In this document: one piece after another, positions 1 to 8,402 of the stretch
Layout: every line of letters begins with the position of its first letter
Numbering within the stretch: the first letter of the stretch is position 1
Assembly (NCBI GenBank): GCA_024233935.1
Contig: JACKOY010000004.1
Span: 248,001-312,000, forward strand
Direction: 5' to 3'
DNA: 64,000 nucleotides
Source of the DNA: Spirochaetales bacterium
GTDB lineage: Bacteria; Spirochaetota; Leptospiria; Leptospirales; Leptonemataceae
Notes under the pieces: model-generated
What the model was told of the DNA's origin: nothing
What the model saw: only the letters and a program-made list of their open reading frames with translations
Databases searched by the model: none
Program-made: the position numbers and the translations under genes

Positions 1-1440
1 CGGGCCCTGGATGTCCAGCGTGCAATCGTAGGGCGCCGCCCCGTCGAGGTGCTGAAACTCATCGCGCAGCGGATAATAGGTCTCCCGATGTGCGCTTGGA
101 TAACGTTCGAAGAGATTGTAGTCGCCGTAGCCCAGCGGACCCCGGACCAGATGATTGATGTTGTCAACAAGGGGGTCCATGACGATGACCCGGTCCTGCA
201 TTCCCCAGAAGGTCCAGACCGGCGTATCGCCGATGCAGGAGTCCTGGTACCAATGGCATACCGGGGCTATGGCCGCGAACCTGCTGCGTAGAATCGAAGC
301 GTATTCCCAGGTCTCAAGTCCTCCCTTGCTGATTCCGGTTACGTAGATGCGCGCCGGATCAATTGGGTATTCGGCCATAATCTTCATGAGAGTTCGGAGC
401 ACGGGGACCCGGTGTGAATCGCCGGAACGCGTTGTCTGCGGAAGAAAAACAAACGAACTCTTTACATATTGGTTGAGCAAGCGCAATCGACCGGTGTCGT
501 AGGAATGCTCGCCGTTCGCCTGTCGCGTATAGAGCACATTAAGGGGGCTTTCGCTGAGCATGAGCGGCGAGAGCGTGTCATTGGATGCCGTCGTACCGTG
601 CAGGTATATCAGGAGTGGATAGGACCAGCCGGTGGTCTCGAAATTCGGAGGCCGGTGCAGATAGTAGCCGCGGAGCGAGCCGTCGTGTTCATCGATCGCC
701 ATAAATGTGCCCTCCTCGTCAGTGCCTGCATATTGGAAACCCGGGCCGCTATCGCGGTCTTCGACCACGTCATCCCACTCATCAATGTAGTCGTCGCAGT
801 TCTCGCAGATCGTACACTGGCGTTGCGCAGTGTACCAGATTCCCGGGGAGAACACGTCCGTTTGCAACATGCTCATGCCAACGCCGGCCGTGGATCCCCG
901 GTAGTCCCGGAGGATTTGCCCGCTATAGGCGCTGATCAGAAGAACGCGGAGCATGCGGCGATCTCCCGTCTGCTGAGCCTGTACGATCTCACCAAAGTGA
1001 TCTTGCAGGAATTCGTCCATATTCTGGACTCCATTCCCGATCGTAAACGTTCCACTGGCCGATTCGCTTGCCATTCCGAGAAGGATGAGGTCGGCATTCA
1101 GAGCTTCCTGAATCCGGAGGTAGTCGCGAGACTCGTAGGAGGCTGATTCCCTGAAGTCGGGTAGCGCGCGCCGGAAATCTTCATCCGGGATCGACACGAA
1201 GTATCTGGAGTCGTCGATACGGGCCCTCAACTGTTGCTCCAGATCAACCGCTCCATCGGTCAGTCGCGGTTCCGCGGACGAGAATGGAACGATCGCGACA
1301 CGATAGCGCCCATCGGAATTGCTTCCCCGCGATTGAGCTTCTGAGGGTTCGGTGCGTACCCCTTGAGCCGTACTTCCGCAACGATTTGAACCCGGCAAGG
1401 TCGCAAGAAAGACCAGTGAAAAAAGAGCCAGCCTGCGCAT
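1..1440 (-). CDS. Secreted esterase-like protein with N-terminal TolB/LpoB-like domain (partial)
   Basis: The reading frame starts at the ATG at 1440 (an in-frame TAG lies just upstream) and stays open to the window edge, so the C-terminus is missing after about 480 residues. Residues 1-17 form a hydrophobic signal segment; a Cys at residue 21 could be lipidated, but Arg at -1 makes a poor lipobox. Residues about 48-120 (VAIVPFSSAEP, then DSRYFVSIPDEDF) resemble the N-terminal part of TolB/CsgG/LpoB-type lipoproteins. From about residue 255 the protein becomes an alpha/beta-hydrolase of the PHB-depolymerase/feruloyl-esterase type: LLIYLHGT, then the nucleophile motif GISKGG. The Asp/His of the triad probably lies near or beyond the edge. 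A CxxCxxC-like stretch (CTICENC) lies between the two parts. Substrate cannot be inferred. It is the last visible gene of the minus-strand run. Confidence 0.8.
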   Translation of the reverse strand, partial: MRRLALFSLVFLATLPGSNRCGSTAQGVRTEPSEAQSRGSNSDGRYRVAIVPFSSAEPRLTDGAVDLEQQLRARIDDSRYFVSIPDEDFRRALPDFRESASYESRDYLRIQEALNADLILLGMASESASGTFTIGNGVQNMDEFLQDHFGEIVQAQQTGDRRMLRVLLISAYSGQILRDYRGSTAGVGMSMLQTDVFSPGIWYTAQRQCTICENCDDYIDEWDDVVEDRDSGPGFQYAGTDEEGTFMAIDEHDGSLRGYYLHRPPNFETTGWSYPLLIYLHGTTASNDTLSPLMLSESPLNVLYTRQANGEHSYDTGRLRLLNQYVKSSFVFLPQTTRSGDSHRVPVLRTLMKIMAEYPIDPARIYVTGISKGGLETWEYASILRSRFAAIAPVCHWYQDSCIGDTPVWTFWGMQDRVIVMDPLVDNINHLVRGPLGYGDYNLFERYPSAHRETYYPLRDEFQHLDGAAPYDCTLDIQGP

Positions 1441-1593
1441 GGCCCGAGGATGACGAAACTATACAAAATCTTCAAGGGTATTTTGGACCCGAGCCTGTCA
1501 TCCGTGGGCGCGATACCCGAGGACATGCTTTGAAAATCGCCGTAGTCAGGGGCCGCCCTGCCGCACTCCGGAGCGACCGCCATTGGCCACTTT

Positions 1594-2088
1594 TCAAGAA
1601 GAACGTCGTTCTCTAAAAAACTCGCGCAACAGACTTCGGTATTCCGACTGAAACGCTTCCCACTGCCTGGTTTCGGGGTAGTGGTTCAGGAGCGCGCCGT
1701 CCCGGCTTTGCTCCAGAATCCTTTCGAGGCCAGGCCCTTTGAGCGTTGGCGTAAAAAAGATCACCCGGGAAAGCCGGGCGTGCACCACGGCGCCCGAACA
1801 CATGAGGCAGGGTTCGAGCGCGCTTACGAGCACGAGATCGGGCGGGAGGCGTTCGGACTCTGCGGCCGCACAGGCGGCGCGGATGCAGAGCAACTCGGCA
1901 TGGGCCGTTGGATCACGTAGTTCGAGAATGCGATTGCGCTCGGCTGCAAGCACAGACCAATTTTCTGGATCGCAGATGACGGCCGCCGCCGGAACTTCCC
2001 CTGCCGCCGCCGCTTCCTGACACGATTCCAGAACGATCCGGGCGATCGAATCGGGTGGAAAACTCTTCGGCTGTTGCGGGACCTGCAC
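1594..2088 (-). CDS. TadA-like zinc-dependent deaminase
   Basis: This 164-residue protein belongs to the cytidine/deoxycytidylate deaminase superfamily. The zinc and catalytic residues are visible: HAE at residues 63-65 (H63 ligand, E65 proton shuttle) and PCLMC at 93-97 (C94 and C97 ligands). The spacing and the EPCLMCSGA context fit tRNA-specific adenosine deaminase (A34 to inosine in tRNA-Arg), the usual single copy in bacteria. The C-terminal part is more divergent than typical TadA, so a nucleoside or guanine deaminase is a less likely alternative. The start is a GTG with a weak AAAGA ribosome site. It lies about 85 nt downstream of the acyl-CoA dehydrogenase gene, on the same strand. 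Confidence 0.75.
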   Translation of the reverse strand: MQVPQQPKSFPPDSIARIVLESCQEAAAAGEVPAAAVICDPENWSVLAAERNRILELRDPTAHAELLCIRAACAAAESERLPPDLVLVSALEPCLMCSGAVVHARLSRVIFFTPTLKGPGLERILEQSRDGALLNHYPETRQWEAFQSEYRSLLREFFRERRSS

Positions 2089-2173
2089 GGTCTTTGTATC
2101 TCAGGTTCGTCCGGGCCCGGGCGGCCATGCTATCGTTCTAATTGCGCCCGGGATGACGAAACGAGGTCTGCGT

Positions 2174-3328
2174 TTAGAGTCCCAGTCCGCTCGACGCAAT
2201 GATCTCACGCATGATCTCTGAAGTTCCGGCGTAGATTGTTTGCACCCGCGCGTCCAGGTAGGCCCGGGCGATCGGGTATTCGGTCATGTAACCATAGCCG
2301 CCAAAAAACTGCAGGCATTCATCCACGTGGCGCTTCAGCATTTCCGATGCCATCAACTTGAGCTGCGAAGCCTGGACCATGGCCTTGTGTCCGCGCGCAT
2401 GTGCGATCAACACCTGATCGGCGAAGGCGCGTCCGCCGGCCTGTTCGGTGGCCATGTCGGCCAGCCGAAAACGAATGTGCTGAAATTTGCCGATGCTTTT
2501 GCCGAAGGCCTGGCGCTCCTTTACGTAGCGCAGGGTCATGTCGAGCACGGCTTCGGCGCTGCGCATGTTTGCCAGACCCAACACCAGACGCTCCTGTTGC
2601 AGTTCCGACATCAGATAGCGAAAACCGTAGCCGCTGCGTCCGATCAGGTTTTCTTTCGGAACCTTTACATCATTGAAGATCAGCTCGGCCGTGTCCTGAG
2701 CGTGCAGGCCGATCTTTTCCAGTTTGCGTCCGCGCTCAAAGCCGGGCATGTCGCGCTCGACCATGAGCAGTGAAATTCCATGAATGCCGCGTTCCGGATT
2801 CGTCTTGGCAACGGTGATCACCAGGTCCGAAAGATAGCCGTTGGAGATAAAGGTCTTGGCGCCGTTCACAAGATAGTGATCCCCTTTGTCGACCGCGGTG
2901 GTCTTGATGCCTGCCAGGTCCGAACCGGCGTCCGGTTCGGTCATGCCGATAGCGAGGATCTTCTTGCCGGCAATGATGTCCGGCAGCCAGCGTTTCTTCT
3001 GTTCATCGGAAGCGTGGTGGTTCAAGTACGGGGCGATCACGTCTCCGTGCAGGCTATGCATAAAGCCGGAGTTGCCCACCCGTGCCCCTTCTTCGATCAC
3101 GATCGCGTTATAAAGAAAATCAGTGCCGGCGCCGCCGTACTCCTCCGGAAAATCCGGGCAGATGAGACCCAGCGCACCGGCCTTTTCCCAAACCGAGCGC
3201 GGGACAACCCGGTCCTTTTCCCATTGTTCGTGATGCGGGGCCACTTCGTTATCGAAGAATTCGGCCGCCATCTCGCGGTACATTTTGTGTTCGTCCGTCC
3301 AGGGGACTGCTCGCTCTAGAAGTTTCAC
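2174..3328 (-). CDS. Acyl-CoA dehydrogenase, long-chain-like
   Basis: This flavoprotein would catalyse the first oxidation of fatty-acid beta-oxidation, making trans-2-enoyl-CoA. Family signatures are MTEPDAGSDLAGIKTT for FAD/substrate contacts and, near the C-terminus, FGGYGYMTEYPIAR followed by QTIYAGTSEIMREI. The residue used as base in medium-chain enzymes (Glu in IYEGT) is Ala here. The segment LQQERLVLG matches the LCAD subfamily, where the base lies in that helix, so activity is expected. I place the start at the GTG at 3328: AGGAG sits 7 nt upstream and the product is then 384 residues, normal for the family. The frame is open upstream to 3511, but that would overlap the neighbouring gene's coding end. 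An ECH1-like crotonase at 43.7-44.6 kb could act in the same pathway. Confidence 0.88.
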   Translation of the reverse strand: MKLLERAVPWTDEHKMYREMAAEFFDNEVAPHHEQWEKDRVVPRSVWEKAGALGLICPDFPEEYGGAGTDFLYNAIVIEEGARVGNSGFMHSLHGDVIAPYLNHHASDEQKKRWLPDIIAGKKILAIGMTEPDAGSDLAGIKTTAVDKGDHYLVNGAKTFISNGYLSDLVITVAKTNPERGIHGISLLMVERDMPGFERGRKLEKIGLHAQDTAELIFNDVKVPKENLIGRSGYGFRYLMSELQQERLVLGLANMRSAEAVLDMTLRYVKERQAFGKSIGKFQHIRFRLADMATEQAGGRAFADQVLIAHARGHKAMVQASQLKLMASEMLKRHVDECLQFFGGYGYMTEYPIARAYLDARVQTIYAGTSEIMREIIASSGLGL

Positions 3329-3416
3329 TACAACACTCCTGCCGGCGCCGGCCTTGCGGGCGCCCATTGCTCTACAACCAGAAAACCGATGGGGGGCGGG
3401 GAGGGCGAGCAGAACA

Positions 3417-4985
3417 CTATTCGAGCAGTTCGTTCTGAATAAAACGCCGGAAGATCTCGACTTTGCGGCTTCCGAAAACGTCGGCCCGGTGCTCGTGTAG
3501 CCAGCTCTCAATCATGAGATAGGTCGAACCCGGGGCGGCCCGCTTACGGGCCTGGACGCCGTCTTCGTACAGTATTCGATATTCCCGTCGCACCATTTCA
3601 ATTTGTCGGGAGTAAGTCAGGTACGAATCCACATCTTCACCGGAGAGGTCCGCAAAATGCTGATTCCACCAATCAATCAGGAGTTTCGTAATCAAAGCCT
3701 CGGGGAATTCCCGGCTGGTGTTTTGCTGCTGGTTCAGGTACAGAATATCGCCCAGGCCCTGTCTGCGTAGATTCCGCATCAGGATGCGGTGAAGCACATT
3801 GGGCCCGCAATGATAGAGAAATACATCCGGTCGGGCAAGTCCCGGGAAGTCTTCGAAGAGTATTGCCACCGAGTACGATTCCAGTTCGCTGTGGATGAGC
3901 CGATGATACAAGACGAAGCTGGTTTCTCCCTGGCCTTCCAGAAGCTGCGCCGCCTGGTTGTTGATCGGCCCACGAATATCGCGGGCGTCAATGTTCACAT
4001 GGTAGGCCTTCTTAAATTTTTCGACCGCATCTTCGAAGGCCGGCAGGGCCACTTCGAGTCGGTAATCCGGCGTCCGGTTCCAATCCCGACTGCCCAAAAG
4101 CGGAACGGCGATGAGGCTGGAGCGGTTGAGGCGGTGTTCGCGGGTTTCCAGGACTATGCTGTAGGCAACCGAGCCGTCCAGATCGAGGGTCGTATCTTCC
4201 GCGATCTGCTTGCTGTACTTACTGGTTGCGTCTTCGGCCTCTTCTGCCGGTGCGCGTTCTTCCTCCAGCCCGAGCACATCACGGATGGTGTAGTACGGCC
4301 CTTCTCGATAGGCGGCTTCGACCTTGTAGCTTCCGGTGATCTTGTCTACGTTCTCGGTGGTGACCTGTAAGTACGAACGAAGATCGTCCAGAAAGGAGTC
4401 CGTTCGTCGCACAAGCAGCGCCAGGTTTCGCGAGTACTCAACCTGAAGTTTGTGTGCAAGCGGGCGCGTTTCGGCAATCACCAGAAAGGTATCAACGACC
4501 TTCATGATCTCGCGCCAGCGGCTCTTGGCGGTTTCGTTGAAGGTGCGGATCTTTTCGTAATAGCGGCGCAGGACCAGAAAGTTGTGCTGCTCTTCGGACG
4601 CGCCATCGGGGAAATAGCGGCGCTCCAGTCTTCCGGCTTCCTTATCCAGCGACTCCCGGGAAGCCGTTGCTACGTAAATTCGGAAGGCCTTTAGTAGTTC
4701 ATTAACTTCGCTTTCGAGGCGTTCGCCGTGTTGTTCCACGACCGAGCGAATTTGTGGGGGCAAACTCCTGTCAAAGAAGCGTTTGAGCACCAGCTCGGCC
4801 GTGCTGAAATGCGGCCGCAAAACAAGTTCAATCGGATTCTCAAAGTCGTGATGGTCCTTGATCTCGCGCGATGTGATCTCGGTGGAAACGTCGAGATTCG
4901 CAAGCGGATCGGCGCTATCGAGCAGGCTTGCGCGCCGGTCCCGGGCCTCGTCCAGTTTGCTGGTCTCCGCTTCGGCTCGAGCCAT
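3417..4985 (-). CDS. Conserved hypothetical protein, 522 residues
   Basis: I do not recognise a named domain. The protein is soluble, with no signal peptide or membrane segment, and charged, with long helical stretches in the first 230 residues. A more mixed alpha/beta part follows (residues about 260-430, including YSIVLETREHRLN and FVLYHRLIHSELESY) and a basic helical C-terminus. It begins 50 nt after the ftsH stop on the same strand, so it is probably co-transcribed with ftsH. Its position and composition look like a lineage-specific Leptospirales protein. A role as an FtsH substrate or adaptor is possible only by context. Confidence 0.72.
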   Translation of the reverse strand: MARAEAETSKLDEARDRRASLLDSADPLANLDVSTEITSREIKDHHDFENPIELVLRPHFSTAELVLKRFFDRSLPPQIRSVVEQHGERLESEVNELLKAFRIYVATASRESLDKEAGRLERRYFPDGASEEQHNFLVLRRYYEKIRTFNETAKSRWREIMKVVDTFLVIAETRPLAHKLQVEYSRNLALLVRRTDSFLDDLRSYLQVTTENVDKITGSYKVEAAYREGPYYTIRDVLGLEEERAPAEEAEDATSKYSKQIAEDTTLDLDGSVAYSIVLETREHRLNRSSLIAVPLLGSRDWNRTPDYRLEVALPAFEDAVEKFKKAYHVNIDARDIRGPINNQAAQLLEGQGETSFVLYHRLIHSELESYSVAILFEDFPGLARPDVFLYHCGPNVLHRILMRNLRRQGLGDILYLNQQQNTSREFPEALITKLLIDWWNQHFADLSGEDVDSYLTYSRQIEMVRREYRILYEDGVQARKRAAPGSTYLMIESWLHEHRADVFGSRKVEIFRRFIQNELLE

Positions 4986-5034
4986 TCATGCGCTCCGGTT
5001 TCTCAGCCGGTTTGCCCCGTCGGCCATCCGGTTA

Positions 5035-7053
5035 TCAGGTCGCCGGCGCCGGGTCCGGGCTCATATTGCCGGGTAGTTCCTGGCGCGGTTCTTCGCGCGG
5101 ACTTTCCGCACCGGGACCTGTGCTTGCGGCCGGATTGACGATCGCGTTTAGCTCGGCGCCACTGATGCTTTCGTACTCCAGTAAGGCCCGTGCGATTTTT
5201 TCGAGTTTGTCGCGGTTCTTTTCGAGCAGTTCCCGTCCACGCTCGCGTTGCACCTCTACGATGCGTTTGACTTCATCGTCAATCGCCGAGGCGGTTTCGT
5301 CGCTGTAGTTGCGCGGGCTCTGAATCTCACGTCCCAGAAAGACGTTATCGTTCTGGTTGGAATACGATATTGTACCCAGGCGGCTGGACATGCCCCATTC
5401 GCACACCATACGCCGCGCGATCGTAGTTGCGACCTGAATGTCATTGGAAGCGCCGGTTGACGTGTCGCCGAAAATCAGGCGTTCCGCCAGGTAGCCACCC
5501 ATCAAAACACAGATACGATCTTCCCAATAACGACTGGGTTGAATGTGCCGGTCCTCTTCCGGAAGGCTCTGGGTGAGGCCCAGCGCGCGGCCGCGCGGAA
5601 TAATCGTGACTTTGTGCACCGGCTCCGCGTACGGCAGGAGGTTTCCAAGCAGGGCATGCCCGCCCTCGTGAAAGGCGATGACTTCTTTTTCCTTCGGGGT
5701 GATCAGGAACGAACGCCGTTCGGGACCCATCATGACCTTGTCTTTGGCTTCTTCCAGCTCATCCATGGTCACGCGCTTCTTGTTGCGGCGGGCCGCCAGA
5801 AGCGCCGATTCGTTGATCAAGTTCGCCAGGTCGGCTCCGGTAAAACCGGGGGTGCCCCGCGCAATCTGCTGAAAAGAAACATCGGAGGTGAGCGGAATCT
5901 TGCGCGCGTGAATCTTGAGAATCGCTTCGCGGCCCTTCACGTCGGGCGTATCCACAACGACCTGGCGGTCAAAACGGCCTGGACGCAACAACGCCGGGTC
6001 GAGCACATCGGGCCGGTTCGTTGCGGCAATGATGATCACGCCTTCGTTCTCTTCGAAGCCGTCCATCTCCACGAGCATCTGGTTCAGGGTTTGTTCGCGT
6101 TCGTCATGCCCGCCACCGAGGCCGGCACCACGCAGGCGACCGACAGCATCAATCTCATCAATAAAAATGATGCAGGGCGAGTTCTTCTTGGCCTGCTCGA
6201 ATAGATCACGGACCCGGGAAGCGCCCACGCCGACAAACATCTCGACGAAATCGGAACCGGAAATGGAATAGAAAGGCACTCCCGCTTCACCGGCCACGGC
6301 CCGGGCCAAAAGAGTCTTGCCCGTGCCGGGGGATCCGACCAGAAGCACTCCCTTGGGGATCTTTGCTCCGATCGCCTGAAACTTGCGCGGATCTTTCAGA
6401 AAATCGACCACTTCCTGAAGCTCCACTTTCGCTTCGTCGCACCCGGCCACATCCAGAAACGTGACTTTGTTTTTGTCGTCCTGGTTGAGCTTGGCGCGAC
6501 TCTTGCCGAAGGCCAGGGCGCGGTTTCCGGTGCTCTGAATCTGCCGCATCATCACCATCCACAAAATCACAACGATGATGATCACCGGTAGAAACGTGAT
6601 CAGAGTCGAAAAGAGGCCGCCTTCACTTTCGTTGTGCAGCACGTAGTGCATGTTGTTCTGGTCGAGTTCTGTCAGCAATTCCGGGGTGACGGTCCCGGGC
6701 AGGATTTCGACCACAAAGGGTATGGTCTTGGCGAGGATCTTCTCGTCGGTGTCGTCGGCTTCAATGACCAGGTTGGGCTTGAGATAACGGCCGCTGATCC
6801 GTTTCCCGGTAATCTGCAGAGCCAGGGACTCTTCCTGGAAGTCGAAGGGGTTGCCGGTGGCTTCGCGGTTTTCGGGACGGGAGACGATCGTGCCAATGCG
6901 CGCCTGGCCCTCGGGCGTCAGCATCTGTTTGAACTGAGAAAAGGTCAGGACTTCGGTCTCGGCGGCTTCCGGACCCGTGAACTTGCTCGTGACCAAAAGC
7001 ACGAGGAAGACACTCATGATGATAAAGATGAAATATTTCAGGTTCTTGTTCAT
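5035..7053 (-). CDS. ftsH: ATP-dependent zinc metalloprotease FtsH
   Basis: Membrane-anchored AAA+ protease that degrades misfolded membrane proteins and regulatory substrates. The order is: membrane segment at residues 7-23, periplasmic region about 24-147 (longer than in E. coli), membrane segment about 148-168, AAA+ module, then M41 peptidase. Walker A is GSPGTGKT (240-247), Walker B IIFIDEID (295-302), the pore loop FVG lies at about 273-275, and the second region of homology is around AATNRPD. The zinc motif is HEGGH (462-466), with the third ligand in SNDIQ. The C-terminal tail is Pro/Glu rich. The length of 672 residues is normal. It follows the pth-like gene on the same strand after 92 nt. 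Confidence 0.97.
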   Translation of the reverse strand: MNKNLKYFIFIIMSVFLVLLVTSKFTGPEAAETEVLTFSQFKQMLTPEGQARIGTIVSRPENREATGNPFDFQEESLALQITGKRISGRYLKPNLVIEADDTDEKILAKTIPFVVEILPGTVTPELLTELDQNNMHYVLHNESEGGLFSTLITFLPVIIIVVILWMVMMRQIQSTGNRALAFGKSRAKLNQDDKNKVTFLDVAGCDEAKVELQEVVDFLKDPRKFQAIGAKIPKGVLLVGSPGTGKTLLARAVAGEAGVPFYSISGSDFVEMFVGVGASRVRDLFEQAKKNSPCIIFIDEIDAVGRLRGAGLGGGHDEREQTLNQMLVEMDGFEENEGVIIIAATNRPDVLDPALLRPGRFDRQVVVDTPDVKGREAILKIHARKIPLTSDVSFQQIARGTPGFTGADLANLINESALLAARRNKKRVTMDELEEAKDKVMMGPERRSFLITPKEKEVIAFHEGGHALLGNLLPYAEPVHKVTIIPRGRALGLTQSLPEEDRHIQPSRYWEDRICVLMGGYLAERLIFGDTSTGASNDIQVATTIARRMVCEWGMSSRLGTISYSNQNDNVFLGREIQSPRNYSDETASAIDDEVKRIVEVQRERGRELLEKNRDKLEKIARALLEYESISGAELNAIVNPAASTGPGAESPREEPRQELPGNMSPDPAPAT

Positions 7054-7145
7054 GGATCGCGCCCTGGCCGTGGAGTTCGGCCTGCCAGCAGGATACAGGC
7101 AGCATAAGCACCCGCAAAGCGGGCGTCAATCATTCCGGCCGACTT

Positions 7146-7709
7146 TCAGCCTTTGAATTTTTCGATGACTTCGTCGATGTCCCCGTGGGTAACCGATCGG
7201 ATCGCGGCTTCGGCATCGTTGATGATGTTGATCAGCTGCAGGTTTTCCATCGGCTCAAACTCCTGGCCGATGTATTTCAGGCGCTTCTGCTTTCCGACCT
7301 GGTGTCCGCGGATTCCGACCCGAACCCGGACAAACTCCGGGGATTTCAGGGCAACCGTGAGGTTTTCGATAGCGGGATGCTCATAGTGCTCGCCGCCCTT
7401 CTCGACGATCAGACGGCCCAGTTCCAGCGTAAAATCGTCCAGTATGACAATGATGTCCTCGGGTTTGATGCGCAGGAAGGAAGCAATGTACAGGGCTGCT
7501 TCCCCGGACAGTTCCGAGAAGGTCTGCGGCTTCAAAAGAACGATTTCTTCGCCCTCAAAATCCCCGCGCCCAATCAGGGACTTCTTCTTCTTGGTTTTGA
7601 TATCAATGTCGTTGTTGTTGGCAATGACCTCAAGGATCTTAAACCCGATATTGGAACGGTGGTTGATGAACCGTTCCCCCGGGTTGCCGAGTCCAATAAT
7701 CAGTTTCAT
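7146..7709 (-). CDS. Peptidyl-tRNA hydrolase (Pth) homologue with altered active site
   Basis: Length (187 residues), the opening GLGNPGE and SGEAALYIASF-type core, and position directly after rplY identify the Pth fold. Pth releases tRNA from prematurely dropped peptidyl-tRNA. Several residues that are nearly invariant in Pth are changed here. The catalytic His of the TRHN motif is Ser19 (NHRSN); the TFMN motif is TFSE, so its Asn is Glu66; and the Asn of GGHNGL is Pro112. The Asn of GLGN (N9) and the motif Asp (D91 in LDDF) remain. The start has a good AGGAG site. I therefore name it a Pth homologue and do not claim activity; either a different mechanism, RNA binding only, or a second true Pth elsewhere is required. 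Confidence 0.85.
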   Translation of the reverse strand: MKLIIGLGNPGERFINHRSNIGFKILEVIANNNDIDIKTKKKKSLIGRGDFEGEEIVLLKPQTFSELSGEAALYIASFLRIKPEDIIVILDDFTLELGRLIVEKGGEHYEHPAIENLTVALKSPEFVRVRVGIRGHQVGKQKRLKYIGQEFEPMENLQLINIINDAEAAIRSVTHGDIDEVIEKFKG

Positions 7710-7781
7710 TGAGTCACGCTCCTGCAGGCCTTACTTTGCCGCCGCCCGGATCGGTTCGGCGGCAAAGGAGATGCCGGAGTT

Positions 7782-8390
7782 TTAACCTTCGGTGGCGGGC
7801 TCTGCCGCGCCCGGTTCGCCGGTTGTCGCCTGAGTCATTCGTGAGCGGGAAATCGTCAGCACGATCGGATTCCCGCGCACGTCTACCTCCCATTCCGGAG
7901 GCAGGCCCAGGTCACTTACGTGCACCGAATCGCCGACATCCATATTGGTAATGTCGACTTTGACCACGTCCTGGAGACTTTCGGGAGTCGCGCGCACCTT
8001 GAGCACGCGAATGAAATGCTCCAGCGCACCGCCACCCTTGACACCTTTCGATATACCGGTGGTTTCCACCGAGATTTTAACGGTTACTTTGCGACCCGGA
8101 ACTACCTGTAAGAAATCCACGTGCACCGGCGTTCCGGAGACGGGGTTTCTTTGCAGTTCGCGCACAATGACGCGGCGGGCTTCCTGGCCGTCGACGCTGA
8201 GGTCAATCAGAGAGCTGGGACGGAGGCCCGCGGCCAGCATTCGTCCAAATACACGGCTATCGATCTCGATCGGCGTGCTTTTGGCTTCTGCCATCAGATT
8301 GCCGGGTATGATTCCTTCCCGGCGTTTGCGTCCGGCCGCGTTTTTGCCGCGTTCGGTGCGGGTCTTTGATTCCAGTTTTAGTGCACTCAT
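7782..8390 (-). CDS. rplY: Ribosomal protein bL25 (CTC form)
   Basis: bL25 binds 5S rRNA in the large ribosomal subunit. This is the long CTC/TL5 form of 202 residues. The N-terminal 5S-binding domain covers about 1-95 (ending in VHVDFLQV), followed by the beta-rich TL5 C-terminal domain starting at KVTVKISVETTG. A short acidic tail ends the protein. An AGGAGG ribosome site lies 9 nt before the ATG. It sits 12 nt downstream of prs and upstream of the pth homologue, an order common in bacteria. Confidence 0.95.
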   Translation of the reverse strand: MSALKLESKTRTERGKNAAGRKRREGIIPGNLMAEAKSTPIEIDSRVFGRMLAAGLRPSSLIDLSVDGQEARRVIVRELQRNPVSGTPVHVDFLQVVPGRKVTVKISVETTGISKGVKGGGALEHFIRVLKVRATPESLQDVVKVDITNMDVGDSVHVSDLGLPPEWEVDVRGNPIVLTISRSRMTQATTGEPGAAEPATEG

Positions 8391-8402
8391 GGTATAATCC
8401 TC

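Noticed and set aside
469..1146. Long plus-strand frame opposite the esterase lipoprotein
   Set aside because: It has no family signature, and the opposite strand carries a continuous frame with hydrolase motifs and a signal sequence.
2174..3511. Longer acyl-CoA dehydrogenase starting at 3511
   Set aside because: It would overlap the 3' coding end of the preceding gene by about 95 nt and add residues unlike the family; a GTG with a good ribosome site lies at 3328.
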